Assembly (NCBI RefSeq): GCF_901538355.1
Contig: NZ_LR593887.1
Span: 4,936,920 to 5,000,919, forward strand
Direction: 5' to 3'
Origin: Tuwongella immobilis
GTDB lineage: Bacteria > Planctomycetota > Planctomycetia > Gemmatales > Gemmataceae
Length of the DNA: 64,000 nt
In this document: piece by piece, positions 33,537 to 42,388 of the stretch
How the letters are laid out: each line of letters begins with the position of its first letter
Numbering within the stretch: position 1 is the stretch's first letter
Position numbers and translations under genes: made by a program
The notes under the pieces: model-generated
What the model saw: the letters and a program-made list of their open reading frames with translations, nothing else
Told to the model about the DNA's origin: nothing
Database searches by the model: none

Positions 33537-35750
33537 TCAACGAGCCTCATATGCTCCCAAATCGAGACGATCGTTCTTGAAGCGTGGCGAACCACGTTGA
33601 TCGGTGGTGATCCCCATCGGGAGATGGGATTTGTCTCCCGCATCCAGCGCGGGACTGCCAGTCAGCAGCGGGATGGTTTCCGTGGGGCCCCCGTGCCGCC
33701 CCAACTGCCCCAATCGTGCTTCGCGGCCATGAATCGAATTGGGCCCCGGCGTGGTGTCATCATCCGACAGATTGTGATCGCCGCTCACCTCGGCATCGTC
33801 GAACATCATGACCGCTTGGCCACCCATGTTGCCGGTGATAATTGTGTTGTAAATTTCCGTGCGAGCGTTCGCATTCCCGAGTGTGTAGACGTGCGAAGCC
33901 CGATTCACAGTGTTCTCAGCAATCGTACAATTGATGATTAACACTCGACCAAGATAATTCTTGACCGCGGCCCCTTCCTCGGCCGTATTGCGGACAAACG
34001 TGCAATTCACCAGTTCTGCCGTTCCCGAATACGCATAGACCCCCGCCCCGCCTTCTTGGGACACCCGATTGTCTCGCAGCGTGCAGCCGGTCATCTGCAA
34101 GGTTGCTCCTTCGAGAACGAGGACGGCTCCCCCACATTGCTGACTCACCGTGTTGGTCCCACCGATGATCGTCAAATCCACCAGTTTCGCAATCACCGGA
34201 TACCGCGCATCTTTGCCAATGATGAACACCTGATGCCGATCATCGCCGTTGATAATCACCCCAGCGCGTGGCCCGATGATGGTCGTGCGCGTCGGATCGA
34301 CGATCGTCAGCGGCCCATTCTTGAGCGTAATCGTTTGCAGCGTCGCAAAAGCAGTCGGATCGAACGTGATCGTCTGCTCGCCCAACCGCCGATTCGCCTC
34401 ATCCACGGCCCAGCGCAACGTCCCCAACTGGTCACCATCCGCGCTGCTGGTCACCACCAGTGTGTTCGACTCGGCGACCATCTCCGGCAAAACTGGCACA
34501 TCCGGCAAAATCGGCATGACCGCTTGATTGGATGGGTTCGCTGCATTCGCATCCTTTGGCGGCGTCCCATTTTGGTGCCAAGCAAGGCTCAACGCACCCA
34601 TGATGGCACACAGCGCCCCCGCAACGACCCAACCACGTCGCTTTCGCAACGGTTGGGGAGTGTGCGTGAGGCACACTTCCAAGGCGGTGGCGGCGGCTTC
34701 TGCCGAGGGGTAGCGATCTTCCGGGCGCTTGGCCAACAATCGCTCCACGACGGCAATCAGACCGGGGGGACAATCGGGGGCCACGTCCCGCAGCGGTCGC
34801 GGCGTATCTTCCACGACCCGACGCAACACCGCATAGGAATGGCTGGCGCGGAATGCGGGTCGCCCCGCACACAACGTATACAGGAGGCTACCCAATGCAA
34901 ATAAGTCCGAACGAGCATCAAGCACTTCGCCGCGCACTTGTTCAGGCGACATGTACAACGGGCTTCCCGCGATCAGGCCGCTTTTGGTCAGCGAGGCATC
35001 ATCCGCAGCGCGGGCCAGACCAAAATCGGTCAGCAAGACGCGCTGCGAAGTCCCCACTTCCAGCAAGACATTCGCCGGTTTCACATCGCGATGCACCAAC
35101 CCATCGGCATGGGCCGCCGCCAGCCCCAGGGCAATTTCGCGTCCCAGCCGGGCCACTTCCTTTGGCTCCAGCGGTCCGTTTTCGTCCAGCAATTCCTGGA
35201 GCGTCTGGCCGTTGACCATCTCCATGACCATGAACGGCATCGGCTGCTCTTCCACGGAATAGACGCGAACGACATTCTTGTGCGTGATTCGCGCGGCGGC
35301 ACGGGCTTCCCGCAGGAAGCGCTTTCGCGGCGGGGAGGTGGTTGCCAAACTGGGATCCAGCACCTTGATGGCGACAATCCGCTGCAATGAATTATCAAAC
35401 GCCTTCACGACGATCCCAAAACCGCCTCGGCCCAAGATCGCCAGCACATCGTATGATCCCAACGCTCCCAGCGCTCCGAGCCGATCCGAGGGGGTCAGCA
35501 ACCCCTTCAACGCGGCTGCCGCTGCGGCTTGACGCTCCGCAGGGTCGGCCATCATCTGCGTGTCGGCCCCCACCACCAATAAATCGACGATCGGTTGATC
35601 CAAGCGACGATCCGGACGGTCATGATGCGTTAACAGCGCGCGAATGCGTTGCCGCTGGGCCGCATCCGGGCAGGACCGTTCCAAAAAGGCATCTTGCTCC
35701 TGCGAAGTGGGCTGCTGGAGCGCTTCCAAAAAGAGTTCTTGCTCAGTCAC
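33537..35750 (-). CDS. transmembrane Ser/Thr kinase with C-terminal beta-helix sensor region
   Basis: A 737-residue kinase starting at GTG 35750 (GGAGGG 8 nt upstream). The N-terminal 95 residues are helical. The kinase domain at about 98-360 has GRGGFG (107-112), K129 in VAIKV, HRDVKPAN (220-227), DFG (242-244) and SPE (268-270), so it should be active. One membrane segment lies at about 373-391. The remaining 340 residues are not a cytoplasmic fold: they form parallel beta-helix rungs ('GCTLRDNRVS', 'NCTFVRNTA', 'NCTIAENTV') and end in a 'GGPTETIPLLTGSPALDAGD ...' type tail ending DLGAYE, as found in secreted planctomycete beta-helix proteins. Beta-helices often bind polysaccharide, so a glycan or surface sensor is plausible. 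It follows the ECF sigma gene by 60 bp and is probably cotranscribed. Confidence 0.93.
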   Translation of the reverse strand: MTEQELFLEALQQPTSQEQDAFLERSCPDAAQRQRIRALLTHHDRPDRRLDQPIVDLLVVGADTQMMADPAERQAAAAAALKGLLTPSDRLGALGALGSYDVLAILGRGGFGIVVKAFDNSLQRIVAIKVLDPSLATTSPPRKRFLREARAAARITHKNVVRVYSVEEQPMPFMVMEMVNGQTLQELLDENGPLEPKEVARLGREIALGLAAAHADGLVHRDVKPANVLLEVGTSQRVLLTDFGLARAADDASLTKSGLIAGSPLYMSPEQVRGEVLDARSDLFALGSLLYTLCAGRPAFRASHSYAVLRRVVEDTPRPLRDVAPDCPPGLIAVVERLLAKRPEDRYPSAEAAATALEVCLTHTPQPLRKRRGWVVAGALCAIMGALSLAWHQNGTPPKDANAANPSNQAVMPILPDVPVLPEMVAESNTLVVTSSADGDQLGTLRWAVDEANRRLGEQTITFDPTAFATLQTITLKNGPLTIVDPTRTTIIGPRAGVIINGDDRHQVFIIGKDARYPVIAKLVDLTIIGGTNTVSQQCGGAVLVLEGATLQMTGCTLRDNRVSQEGGAGVYAYSGTAELVNCTFVRNTAEEGAAVKNYLGRVLIINCTIAENTVNRASHVYTLGNANARTEIYNTIITGNMGGQAVMMFDDAEVSGDHNLSDDDTTPGPNSIHGREARLGQLGRHGGPTETIPLLTGSPALDAGDKSHLPMGITTDQRGSPRFKNDRLDLGAYEAR

Positions 35751-35810
35751 AAAGCGGCCCTCCGGTGGGGAAATCGCAGGGTGTGATGGAAAATTCGGAA
35801 GTGACTCGAT

Positions 35811-36386
35811 TTAACGGGGTTCGGATTGTTTCTCGTCTAATTCGACCAACAGCCAGGCTCGGGCATACGCCCAATGGTTCGCCGCAGTTCGTGGCGACAC
35901 ACCGAGAATCGCTGCCGCCTCATCGACCGTCAGCCCGCCGAAATATCGCAGCGACACGACCTCGGCGGCAACGGGTGCCGACTCCGCCAATCGCTCCAAT
36001 GCCTCGTGCAGCGCGAGCAGGTCTTCCGAGGCTTGGGGAGCGGTCAACTCGGCAGGATCGACCATGATTTGGGCCGCGCCGCCGCCTCGCTTGGCACTCC
36101 GTTTTCGTCGGGCGGAATCTACCAAAATCTGCCGCATGGCCCGCGCTGCGGTGCGGAAAAACACTTCCCGATCCGCCGAAATCGGCTCACGGGTTCCACC
36201 ACAGAATAACCTCAGATACGCTTCATGCACCAAGGCCGTTGGCTGAAGCGTATGATGCACGCGTTCGCCGTCTAGAAAACGGTCCGCGAGTCGTCGCAAG
36301 TCATCATAGACTGCACGAAAGAATTCGTCGTTCGCCCGCGGATCACCCGTCCCTGCCGCTGCAGCGATGTCATGAAACGTCGTCAT
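35811..36386 (-). CDS. ECF-type RNA polymerase sigma factor
   Basis: A 191-residue sigma factor of the planctomycete ECF group usually found with Ser/Thr kinases. The frame is open to 36689, but ATG 36386 has GGGAGG 7 nt upstream and gives the normal length. Region 2 lies at about 15-95 (PTALVHEAYLRLF and FFRTAARAMRQILVD). Region 4 lies at about 130-185 with the helix-turn-helix VDEAAAILGVSPRTAANHW. It has no anti-sigma gene beside it. The downstream kinase with the beta-helix is the likely signalling partner, by phosphorylation of the sigma factor or of an unseen anti-sigma. That link is an inference from gene order. Confidence 0.93.
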   Translation of the reverse strand: MTTFHDIAAAAGTGDPRANDEFFRAVYDDLRRLADRFLDGERVHHTLQPTALVHEAYLRLFCGGTREPISADREVFFRTAARAMRQILVDSARRKRSAKRGGGAAQIMVDPAELTAPQASEDLLALHEALERLAESAPVAAEVVSLRYFGGLTVDEAAAILGVSPRTAANHWAYARAWLLVELDEKQSEPR

Positions 36387-36750
36387 GGAATGCCTCCCGG
36401 CTCTGTGTGCATTATGCGACCCCATCGCCGAGAAAACAACCGGACTGCCACGATCCTTCTGTACAAAATTCATGCATTCATTCCGGGTATCGGATTTCGC
36501 GTCACGATCCGAATCGGACAGCATCGGGACTGGCCAAAAGTGGTGCCTGCGAGCGGAGAAACAATTCCAATTCGGCGCAAGCTGGGGTAAACTTGGATGG
36601 GTGAGTGATTCCAGCTGCCCCCTGCGAATTGTCACAACTGGCGTTGGGTTCACCGGTACCGATCGATTGCGTTGATCTAATGGATCCACTGGGTTAGATG
36701 CATCGAATCGATCCGATCCCCCGAATTTGGACGATGGGAATCAATCCGCC
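36387..36750. other. 364-bp divergent intergenic region
   Basis: No gene is seen. It lies between the ECF sigma factor (-) and the zinc-ribbon protein (+). The left end holds the candidate sigma promoter (36411-36439). The right end has no strong ribosome site for the plus-strand gene, so the start of that gene is uncertain. Confidence 0.5.
36411..36439 (-). promoter_or_regulatory. candidate promoter of the sigma/kinase operon
   Basis: On the minus strand, TTGTTT (36439-36434), exactly 17 bp, and CATAAT (36416-36411). The predicted transcript would start near 36404 with an 18-nt leader containing the GGGAGG ribosome site. Its sigma-70-like form suggests that the ECF gene is expressed by the housekeeping polymerase. 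Confidence 0.55.
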
Positions 36751-37737
36751 ATGGGCCGAACGGATGCACAAACTGCGGAATCCTCCCCACGCACGGGAAT
36801 GCGGTATCAGTGGCGTTGTCCGTGTGGTGAGCCGATTTCGGGTTATCGTTCGCTGACATTTCAAACGGTTCGCTGCCGTCAATGTCAGCGAATTCATCCG
36901 GTTTTTCCGGTCAACCCATTGGCTGCCCCGACGACTCCGCCCCCACCCGCAGCGCCTGCCCAACGGCCACGCCCCGCCAAACCGCTGACGCACAAACGCA
37001 TGGCGTATTTGGGCTTAGCCGGATTTTTGCTCGCCGTCTCCATCGGCCTGCTGGTGATGCCGCTGGTCTGGAAATCCGGGGCACCCCGAAGCGCCCAGGC
37101 CAATTCGGATACCAACTCGCCACGATCCATCGCCGACGTCTGGAAATCCGCCGAAGCGGCGCTGTCGGAAGGGAATTTCGAGGAATCGGTCGAACTATTC
37201 CGCATGATTGAACAGGAATCCAAGCGAACCACGCCCGATCTGGATGCCAATCAGCGGCGTCAATTGGAACGTCGCTTGGCCCAAGTGCTGCTGCTGGCGG
37301 ATCTCACCTGGTTGAGTTTGCCGGAAATTCTCCGCCCGCTGCCGGAAATGAGCGACCGACATTGGCAATTGCATTTCACCAAATATCACTCGGGAAAAGC
37401 CCTGCTCATTGATTCGGATCTGTTCCGAGATGGGGCCGGGCAGATCCAAGTCGATCTGGACCTTCGGACCGCAGCCGGCCCGATTCGGGTGATGTGGGAA
37501 CAAGTGCGATTGTTGCAAGAACTTCCGTTGGAAAAACCACAACGCTGGCTGTTTGGGGTGCGGTTGGATCGCGCGGTGATGGACCGCAACCGCACCTGGA
37601 CCATCCACTTGCAGCCGGAAAGTGGGGTCTTAGTGACCGATTCAGACTTGTTACGGTTCTTGCCGTTGCCGCCCGATGCGGAACTCAAGCATGTGCAAGA
37701 CCGAATGCGTGACATCCCGGTGAATCGGGTTCGATGA
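36751..37737 (+). CDS. zinc-ribbon single-span membrane protein of unknown function
   Basis: About 328 residues from ATG 36751; a TTG at 36727 and an ATG at 36799 are also possible because no strong ribosome site decides the start. An N-terminal zinc ribbon is visible (CPC at 23-25 and CRQC at 42-45), followed by a Pro-rich linker (PAAPTTPPPPAAP region) and one membrane segment at about 84-107. The outer part (110-328) begins with a TPR-like helical pair and continues with a beta-rich region without recognised motifs. I do not recognise the family. Its stop overlaps an ATG of the next gene by 4 nt, suggesting that the two work together. Confidence 0.75.
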   Translation: MGRTDAQTAESSPRTGMRYQWRCPCGEPISGYRSLTFQTVRCRQCQRIHPVFPVNPLAAPTTPPPPAAPAQRPRPAKPLTHKRMAYLGLAGFLLAVSIGLLVMPLVWKSGAPRSAQANSDTNSPRSIADVWKSAEAALSEGNFEESVELFRMIEQESKRTTPDLDANQRRQLERRLAQVLLLADLTWLSLPEILRPLPEMSDRHWQLHFTKYHSGKALLIDSDLFRDGAGQIQVDLDLRTAAGPIRVMWEQVRLLQELPLEKPQRWLFGVRLDRAVMDRNRTWTIHLQPESGVLVTDSDLLRFLPLPPDAELKHVQDRMRDIPVNRVR

Positions 37738-37772
37738 GTGATTGGATTGCTTCCCTGCCGCCAAGGTGCCTT

Positions 37773-39227
37773 ATGTCGAATCTCCCCAATTCGCAAGCGT
37801 ATCAGAGTTATCGGAATCTGCCGCCGCTCGCGGGGCTCTCCACCTTGGAAGCCGCCGCGCGACCTGGCCTGAGTGTGGAGTCGGCTGTAAGTCGGCTAAA
37901 GCGCGCCCACTTCGCTTTTCAGCAGCTTCACCGGATATACACCAGCCATATCACCTCGGAACCGATTTACGAACTGAAAACCGCGTTCGCATATCACGCC
38001 TATCTCTGTTCGGAACATGTCGCCGCCCATCGCGAACGCGTGGGAGAAATGCGCGAGCCGCCGTTGGGGTTGGAAGCGATTCCGCACCCGGCATTGGAAG
38101 TGTTCTTTGACGAAATTCTCACCGCCCCATCGACCGGGCATCTGCTCGTGGGCATCTACGAGAAAGCCCTGCCCGCTTTGGATGCGGCATTGGCCCGGCA
38201 CATGGCGGACACCAACCCGCTGACCGATGCCCCATCCGTGCGATTGTGCAAACTCGCCCGCGTGGAATTGGCCGAGATGCTCGAATATGGCCAAAAAGCG
38301 GTCCCATGCTTGGTTGATGAGTCCGCCCGCGCCAACATGACCGCGTGGTGTGCCAACTTGGATTCGCTGCTCGCTCAGGCGGGTGGGTTGGATGGCGCGC
38401 TGCCGATTCCGGCGGATGCCCCCAGCGATCCGTCGCGGATGAGTTCGCAGACGCCGTACCATTACGACCCGATCCCGAAGCGAGACGATCGCTTCCAGGA
38501 TTTGTACAACCAAGGCGTGAACGCGGAAGAGTTTCTGTACACGCCGGAATTCCCCGCCAATGCCAAAGCCCTGATGATGCTGTACAAGCGGATTCGGGAA
38601 ATCGATGTGCCGGAAATGATGGCCTCGATTATCGTGCAAACGAGCGGCAAACCCTGGGACTACTACCGGGCCATGACTCGGCAGATGTGGGATGAAGCCC
38701 GACACGCCATGATGGGCGAAGTCGGCTTCGTCGCGCTCGGGGTCGATTGGACGAAAGCCCGCATCACCTTCAATTGGTCGATGCGGCTCAACACCGAATG
38801 CACCCCACTGGAACGGCACGCGGTGCTCTATTTCATCGAACAGGGGCTGATGCACAAGACCGGCAAACGATACGAATGGGAAGTTGGCGGCGAATCCGGC
38901 ATTCCGCTGGTGAAGACGCTGCAAGATTACGACTGGGCAGATGAAGTGCTGCACGCCTCGATTGGGCGGGAGTGGTACATTCCGCAGATCGGCGGCTGGA
39001 AAGAAGCCTTGGACTACGGCGACAAGTGTTGGTCGCGGATTCTCTCCAACTGGCAAACCGTCAAGGAACAAGGGCTGACCGAGCATGCCAACTGGTGGCC
39101 CGCGATTTACCAGCAAGCCTGCGAATCGTGGGGGATTTCGCCCGATCCCAAGGTGCTGGCGTATGATACGACGTATGCCGGCAAGCGGGCCGACCTCAAG
39201 CATGTGGGCATCGCCGGCAGCGCATGA
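37773..39227 (+). CDS. ferritin-like (putative di-iron) protein of unknown function
   Basis: A 484-residue, soluble, mostly helical protein. Two ferritin-like metal motifs are visible in the C-terminal half, DEARH (near 307-311) and DEVLH (near 390-394), each an ExxH on a long helix. Candidate partner carboxylates lie in upstream helices (YELKTAFAYHAYLCSEHV near 62-80, ARVELAEML near 155-165). The pattern suggests a carboxylate-bridged di-iron site, as in ferritin-like oxygenases, not iron storage, because the protein is far longer than ferritin. ATG 37773 has AAGGTG 6 nt upstream. An ATG at 37734 overlaps the previous stop (ATGA) and would add 13 residues. The reaction is unknown. The zinc-ribbon membrane protein gene is directly upstream. 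Confidence 0.8.
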   Translation: MSNLPNSQAYQSYRNLPPLAGLSTLEAAARPGLSVESAVSRLKRAHFAFQQLHRIYTSHITSEPIYELKTAFAYHAYLCSEHVAAHRERVGEMREPPLGLEAIPHPALEVFFDEILTAPSTGHLLVGIYEKALPALDAALARHMADTNPLTDAPSVRLCKLARVELAEMLEYGQKAVPCLVDESARANMTAWCANLDSLLAQAGGLDGALPIPADAPSDPSRMSSQTPYHYDPIPKRDDRFQDLYNQGVNAEEFLYTPEFPANAKALMMLYKRIREIDVPEMMASIIVQTSGKPWDYYRAMTRQMWDEARHAMMGEVGFVALGVDWTKARITFNWSMRLNTECTPLERHAVLYFIEQGLMHKTGKRYEWEVGGESGIPLVKTLQDYDWADEVLHASIGREWYIPQIGGWKEALDYGDKCWSRILSNWQTVKEQGLTEHANWWPAIYQQACESWGISPDPKVLAYDTTYAGKRADLKHVGIAGSA

Positions 39228-39269
39228 TCCCAGCATGATCCGGATTCGCTGCACGTCTTGAATCACCAT

Positions 39270-39308
39270 CAATCGGCGGATGATCGCGTGAAGATCATCC
39301 GCCGATTG
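39270..39308. terminator. bidirectional terminator, 16-bp perfect stem
   Basis: CAATCGGCGGATGATC (39270-39285) and its exact complement (39293-39308) with a 7-nt loop. It sits between the convergent ferritin-like gene (stop 39227) and the sialate-lyase-like gene (stop 39329). Strong T-runs are absent, but the stem is long and stable. Confidence 0.7.
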
Positions 39309-39328
39309 TCATTCCCAACCCGCAACGA

Positions 39329-40237
39329 TTATCGCCACGACCAGACGCCGAGTTGTTCCAAGGCGGCATCCAATCCTTTGGCTTGATCGGCGCTCAAGGA
39401 TTGGAACGGCAATCGAGGTGCCCCAACTGGCACGCCCAGGCGTTCCATGATTCGCCGAGCGGATGGCATGTAGCCGAAGCGAATCAGCGTTTCGATCCAC
39501 TGGGCGGCCTTCCATTGTTCGGCTCGCGCGGTCGCCCAGTCGCCTTGTCCAAAGGCGGCGAGCAGACGATGGAACAACGGCGCAGCAAAGTTGTAACTAC
39601 TGCCCACGCCACCGCTTCCGCCCACCGCCAGCGCGGAGAGCAGATATTCGTCGATTCCCCATGGCATATCCAATCGACCGCCGCTGAGATGGAGACAGCG
39701 TTGATACGCTAACAAATCGGGGTTGGAAAATTTCACCCCGGCCAAATTGGGAATCCGCTCGGCGGCCTGTTCCAGATAGTCCGGCATGGGCAGATTCACA
39801 CCCGTGAGCGGGGGAATATCGTAAAAATAAAACGGGATCGCGGGGGCCGCCGCCGCAATTGGCGTGGTCCAAAGCAGGAGATCCGCCACCGATTTGGGCT
39901 TAAAATAACTCGGTGCCAACGCCGCAATCGCCGCCGCACCCGTGGTTTGCGCATGCGCGGCGAGCGTCTTGGCATCGCCGAGGCTGTTGCCGCCAACGTG
40001 GACGATCACCTGCATGGGCGTGCCACGGGTGACGGCCAGCCAGCGTTCCGTGATGGCGAGCCGTTCGGCGAGCGTCAGCGAGTGACTTTCGCCGGTGGTG
40101 CCCGCGATGAACACGGCGCGAATGCCGTCCCGCAGCAGATGTTCGGCCTGAGTCTCGATGACGGCAAGATTGACTTCGCCAGAATCGGTAAACGGGGTGT
40201 GCGTCGCGGGCACCAGTCCGGTCAATTTCAGCGTCAT
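39329..40237 (-). CDS. nanA: N-acetylneuraminate lyase / dihydrodipicolinate synthase family aldolase
   Basis: A 302-residue class I aldolase with a TIM barrel. The family signatures are complete: GTTGE (46-50), the catalytic Tyr in FYFYDIP (Y139) and the Schiff-base Lys in GVKF (K169). The segments 'IPPLTGV' and 'GGVGSSYN' favour the N-acetylneuraminate lyase subgroup (cleavage of sialic acid to N-acetylmannosamine and pyruvate) over DapA. The exact substrate cannot be fixed from sequence, and related planctomycete aldolases act on other 2-keto sugar acids. It starts 41 nt after the PQQ-type beta-propeller gene on the same strand and probably shares its transcript. Confidence 0.85.
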   Translation of the reverse strand: MTLKLTGLVPATHTPFTDSGEVNLAVIETQAEHLLRDGIRAVFIAGTTGESHSLTLAERLAITERWLAVTRGTPMQVIVHVGGNSLGDAKTLAAHAQTTGAAAIAALAPSYFKPKSVADLLLWTTPIAAAAPAIPFYFYDIPPLTGVNLPMPDYLEQAAERIPNLAGVKFSNPDLLAYQRCLHLSGGRLDMPWGIDEYLLSALAVGGSGGVGSSYNFAAPLFHRLLAAFGQGDWATARAEQWKAAQWIETLIRFGYMPSARRIMERLGVPVGAPRLPFQSLSADQAKGLDAALEQLGVWSWR

Positions 40238-40278
40238 TCGAGCAAGTTCCTACAGGCCAAGTTGCCAACCACTCGCGA

Positions 40279-41592
40279 TTATTCGCCGCGTAAATCGTAG
40301 CAAAATAGCGATTCTTGATCGCGCAGCCAAAGTTTGCCATCGGCAATCACCGGATGCGTCCAAACGCCGCCGTTGGGCAGCCGATTGCGGGAGGCCTTGG
40401 GCAGTGCAAATCGGCCACGCTCGGTCCAGCCTTCGGGGGTGGCGTCAATGAGCGCCACTTCGCCACGTTCGCTACAGCAGATTAGCTTAGCATCCACCGC
40501 GACAATCGACCCACGCCCGAGAATCCGTTTATCGCTCCAGATCACTTTTCCTGTCCGGAATTCTTGGCAAAACCAGCCCAAATCCTCCGCGTGGCCGTAG
40601 AGATAATCGCCGACACGCACCAGGCCGCCGTCTCGATTCTGCGTCTGCTTTTTCGAAAAAATCGTGGTCGGCTCGCCGGAATTGGCCGCTTCCGGAATCC
40701 GAATCAGATCGCTGCCTTGCCCGAACCCAACACTGGAAAAGATCCACCCGCGATCAATCACCGGCGTGGTCACCACGACATCGTCATATGGCTTGGCGCG
40801 AACGTATCGCCACAGCAATTTGCCCGTATCGGCGGCGACAGCGACGATGCCGGAATTCACCACCTGCACAATTTGCGATTGCCCGTTATGGGTGAGTAGC
40901 ATCGGCGACGCATACGAGGTCTGTTCGCGCACCTCCCGACTTTGCCAGACGACCTTGCCAGTCTTGGCATCCAATGCGGCGAGCAGCCCGGATTTTCCAC
41001 CCGGCGAAACGATCACTCGATCGCCATCCACCAACGGCGCCCCCGCGTATCCCCAGCCCAGCGGGGTCGGTTCTTCGAGACCGCCGCCAATCGGATTGAC
41101 TTCGCCGCCGAGATCCTTGGGCAGACTCACCCGCCAGCGTTCCGCCCCGGATTTGCGATCAACGGCCAGCAAATCCCCAAAACCGCCTAGCGCGTAAACC
41201 GTTTCACCTGCGATCGTTGCGGCGACATTCGGGCCGGCATTCCAACTATTGCCTCGCCACTGGAACGGCTCCCCAATCTCGCGCGTCCAGGCCAATTTCG
41301 GCGGCGATTTGCCATCGGCGGAGAGCGTGTAGGCTTGCAGCGTTTCCCGCTGATCGACTACCCCTGGCACGATCAACTGATTCCCGGCAATCGACGGCCC
41401 GGCGTAGCCCGTGCCCAGCGACGACAGCGACCAGAGCAATTTTGGCCCCGCTTTCGGCCACGTCGCCAGCAGCCCCCGTTCCGGAGAATGGGCATCCCGG
41501 TTCGGCCCGCGATACTGCGGCCAATCGCCCGCCAGCACCGCCCCCGCACCCATCGCCAGTGATAGCACCGCCCAACCGAATCGTCGCCGCAT
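40279..41592 (-). CDS. secreted PQQ-binding-like beta-propeller protein
   Basis: A 437-residue exported protein. ATG 41592 is chosen because GGGAGG lies 7-8 nt upstream and a signal peptide follows (MRRRFGWAVLSLAMGAGAVLA). The mature part opens with DWPQYRGPNRD, the usual start of the planctomycete outer-membrane-type PQQ-like beta-propeller family, and continues with repeats such as 'GDRVIVSPGGKSGLLAALDAKTGKVVW' (read here in short pieces: ALDAKTGKVVW, AVAADTGKLLWRY, LLAVDRKSGAERW). No catalytic dehydrogenase motif is evident, so it may be a BamB-like scaffold. It is upstream of the nanA-like gene in a probable two-gene operon. Confidence 0.9.
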   Translation of the reverse strand: MRRRFGWAVLSLAMGAGAVLAGDWPQYRGPNRDAHSPERGLLATWPKAGPKLLWSLSSLGTGYAGPSIAGNQLIVPGVVDQRETLQAYTLSADGKSPPKLAWTREIGEPFQWRGNSWNAGPNVAATIAGETVYALGGFGDLLAVDRKSGAERWRVSLPKDLGGEVNPIGGGLEEPTPLGWGYAGAPLVDGDRVIVSPGGKSGLLAALDAKTGKVVWQSREVREQTSYASPMLLTHNGQSQIVQVVNSGIVAVAADTGKLLWRYVRAKPYDDVVVTTPVIDRGWIFSSVGFGQGSDLIRIPEAANSGEPTTIFSKKQTQNRDGGLVRVGDYLYGHAEDLGWFCQEFRTGKVIWSDKRILGRGSIVAVDAKLICCSERGEVALIDATPEGWTERGRFALPKASRNRLPNGGVWTHPVIADGKLWLRDQESLFCYDLRGE

Positions 41593-41643
41593 GAGATCGC
41601 CTCCCGCTCTCGATCGTGGTTCACCAGGGTTCCCGCTGTGCCC

Positions 41644-41672
41644 AGTATTTCCATTTCCGATCAGTCTGTCAC
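41644..41672 (-). promoter_or_regulatory. candidate promoter of the beta-propeller/nanA operon
   Basis: On the minus strand, GTGACA (41672-41667), 17 bp, and AATACT (41649-41644), about 50 nt upstream of the start codon at 41592. The -35 matches 5 of 6 consensus bases and the -10 matches 4 of 6. Confidence 0.45.
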
Positions 41673-41813
41673 GCGAAAACATGGCCGTTGACCGCGTCGG
41701 GATCAATCGTGCCGAAATGGATGGGCGAACCGGATGCGAGTTGGCGAACGAGATTCCGCGTTGGCGTGTCCCATCCATTGGAATCAATCCGGAACTTCTC
41801 CCGCGAGTGGCTC

Positions 41814-42377
41814 ATGAAGGAAATTTACATCAGCACCGATATCGAAACCGATGGCCCGATTCCCGGTCCTCATTCGATGTTGAGTTTTGCATCGGTCGCC
41901 CTTCGTGCCGATGGTCACGAGTTGGGGCGCTTCTCGGCGAATCTCGAAACCCTGCCCGACGCCAGCGGCCACCCCAGCACGATGGCCTGGTGGGAATCGC
42001 AACCGCACGCCTGGGCCGCCTGTCGGCAGAATCTCCGCGATCCGGCGTTGGCGATGGCCGACTACCGCAATTGGTTGCGTGCCCTGCCCGGCAAGCCCGT
42101 CTTCGTCGCGTACCCGGCGGGATTCGATTTCACGTTCGTCTATTGGTATTTAATCCGATTCACTGGCGAATCGCCATTCTCGCATTCGGCATTGGATCTG
42201 AAGACGCTGGCGATGGCGCTGTTGGGCAGCGAGTATCGCAGCGCGACCAAACGGAACATGCCGCGAAACTGGTTTCCGAATTTGCCGCATACCCATGTGG
42301 CGCTAGATGATGCGTTGGAACAGGGGCATCTGTTTGTGGCGATGTTGGCCGAACGCGATGCCCGATTCCGGGATTAG
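41814..42377 (+). CDS. DEDDh-type 3'-5' exonuclease (RNase T/Rv2179c-like)
   Basis: A 187-residue nuclease starting at ATG 41814. Exo I is the N-terminal STDIETDGP (D9, E11). Exo II is likely PAGFDFTF near 102-109. Exo III is [11 protein letters not shown] with His near 162 and Asp near 166-167, which places it in the DEDDh subgroup that uses two metal ions to remove 3' nucleotides. The length and the 'D-ETDGP-PG-HSMLSF' start match small stand-alone exoribonucleases. RNA or short DNA could be the substrate. It converges on the SDR gene with only 11 bp between stops. Confidence 0.85.
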   Translation: MKEIYISTDIETDGPIPGPHSMLSFASVALRADGHELGRFSANLETLPDASGHPSTMAWWESQPHAWAACRQNLRDPALAMADYRNWLRALPGKPVFVAYPAGFDFTFVYWYLIRFTGESPFSHSALDLKTLAMALLGSEYRSATKRNMPRNWFPNLPHTHVALDDALEQGHLFVAMLAERDARFRD

Positions 42378-42388
42378 GCCGCAGCGGA

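Noticed and set aside
37896-39272. A 458-residue minus-strand frame opposite the ferritin-like gene.
   Set aside because: The plus-strand frame has motifs, codon pattern and a ribosome site; the opposite frame has none.
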